Below are positions 63,886 to 64,000 of a stretch of DNA of 64,000 bases, piece by piece. Numbering within the stretch: position 1 is the first letter of the stretch; each line of letters opens with the position of its first letter. Source of the DNA: Zoroaster sp. YZ-2022 (Eukaryota; Echinodermata; Asteroidea; Forcipulatida; Zoroasteridae); NCBI GenBank assembly GCA_029582265.1, contig CM055822.1, forward strand, positions 41,314,036 through 41,378,035, written 5' to 3'. Under the pieces are notes generated by a model. The model did not search any database. It was not told the DNA's origin and worked only from the letters and a program-made list of their open reading frames with translations. The position numbers and the translations under genes are program-made.

Positions 63886-64000
63886 GTAAGCTTTCATCAG
63901 ATTCCCCTCTGTCGCAAAATTCACTGATAAGTACTTTCTGCAAAAGGGTTCTCCTACAGAATTCTCGTACAGAAGTTGCCATTATGTACAGTTTTATTAC

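Overview
The window is nuclear DNA of an animal: two conserved eukaryotic genes, one of them split by GT-AG introns, sit in AT-rich sequence packed with short inverted-repeat transposons, tRNA-derived SINEs and LINE fragments. The protein sequences and a SINE with a Deu-like core suggest an invertebrate deuterostome (echinoderm or another ambulacrarian). That placement is an inference from style, not a database match.

Left part (1-11000). An intronless 1667-codon coding region on the minus strand (10760 to 5757) encodes an RBM12/RBM12B-type RNA-binding protein with five RRMs and long low-complexity linkers. Its downstream flank (1-5750) holds no recognisable protein gene, but carries a tRNA-derived SINE, two TTAA-bounded elements and a hAT-type MITE with a perfect 8-bp target duplication.

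Middle (11000-41400). This is about 30 kb without a firmly identified gene. It holds TTAA-bounded MITE families, hAT MITEs with target-site duplications, large fold-back elements, a Deu-like SINE and LINE tails. One candidate gene start (exon at 33022-33073 spliced to 33805) has good splice signals, but its product is not recognised. Just downstream is a four-copy repeat in which every copy carries an RFX/X-box-like palindrome.

Right part (41400-64000). Thirteen coding exons on the plus strand make up the first 628 codons of gamma-tubulin complex component 2 (TUBGCP2/GCP2). The gene runs off the right edge. All twelve intron phases agree with the exon lengths. Its introns are heavily loaded: intron 4 contains a 6-kb minisatellite of about 160 units of 39/36 bp with higher-order structure; intron 8 a 5'-truncated LINE; intron 9 a TTAA element whose interior is a 15-copy 87-bp minisatellite; and introns 1, 8, 9, 11 and 12 each carry a copy of the same TTAA-bounded element.

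The two genes have unrelated cellular roles (RNA binding; microtubule nucleation) and nothing suggests they work together. The notable biology is in the repeats: at least four TTAA-bounded families, a satellite that appears to have grown from a 39-bp segment of a dispersed element, and a palindromic family with a hammerhead-ribozyme-like core.
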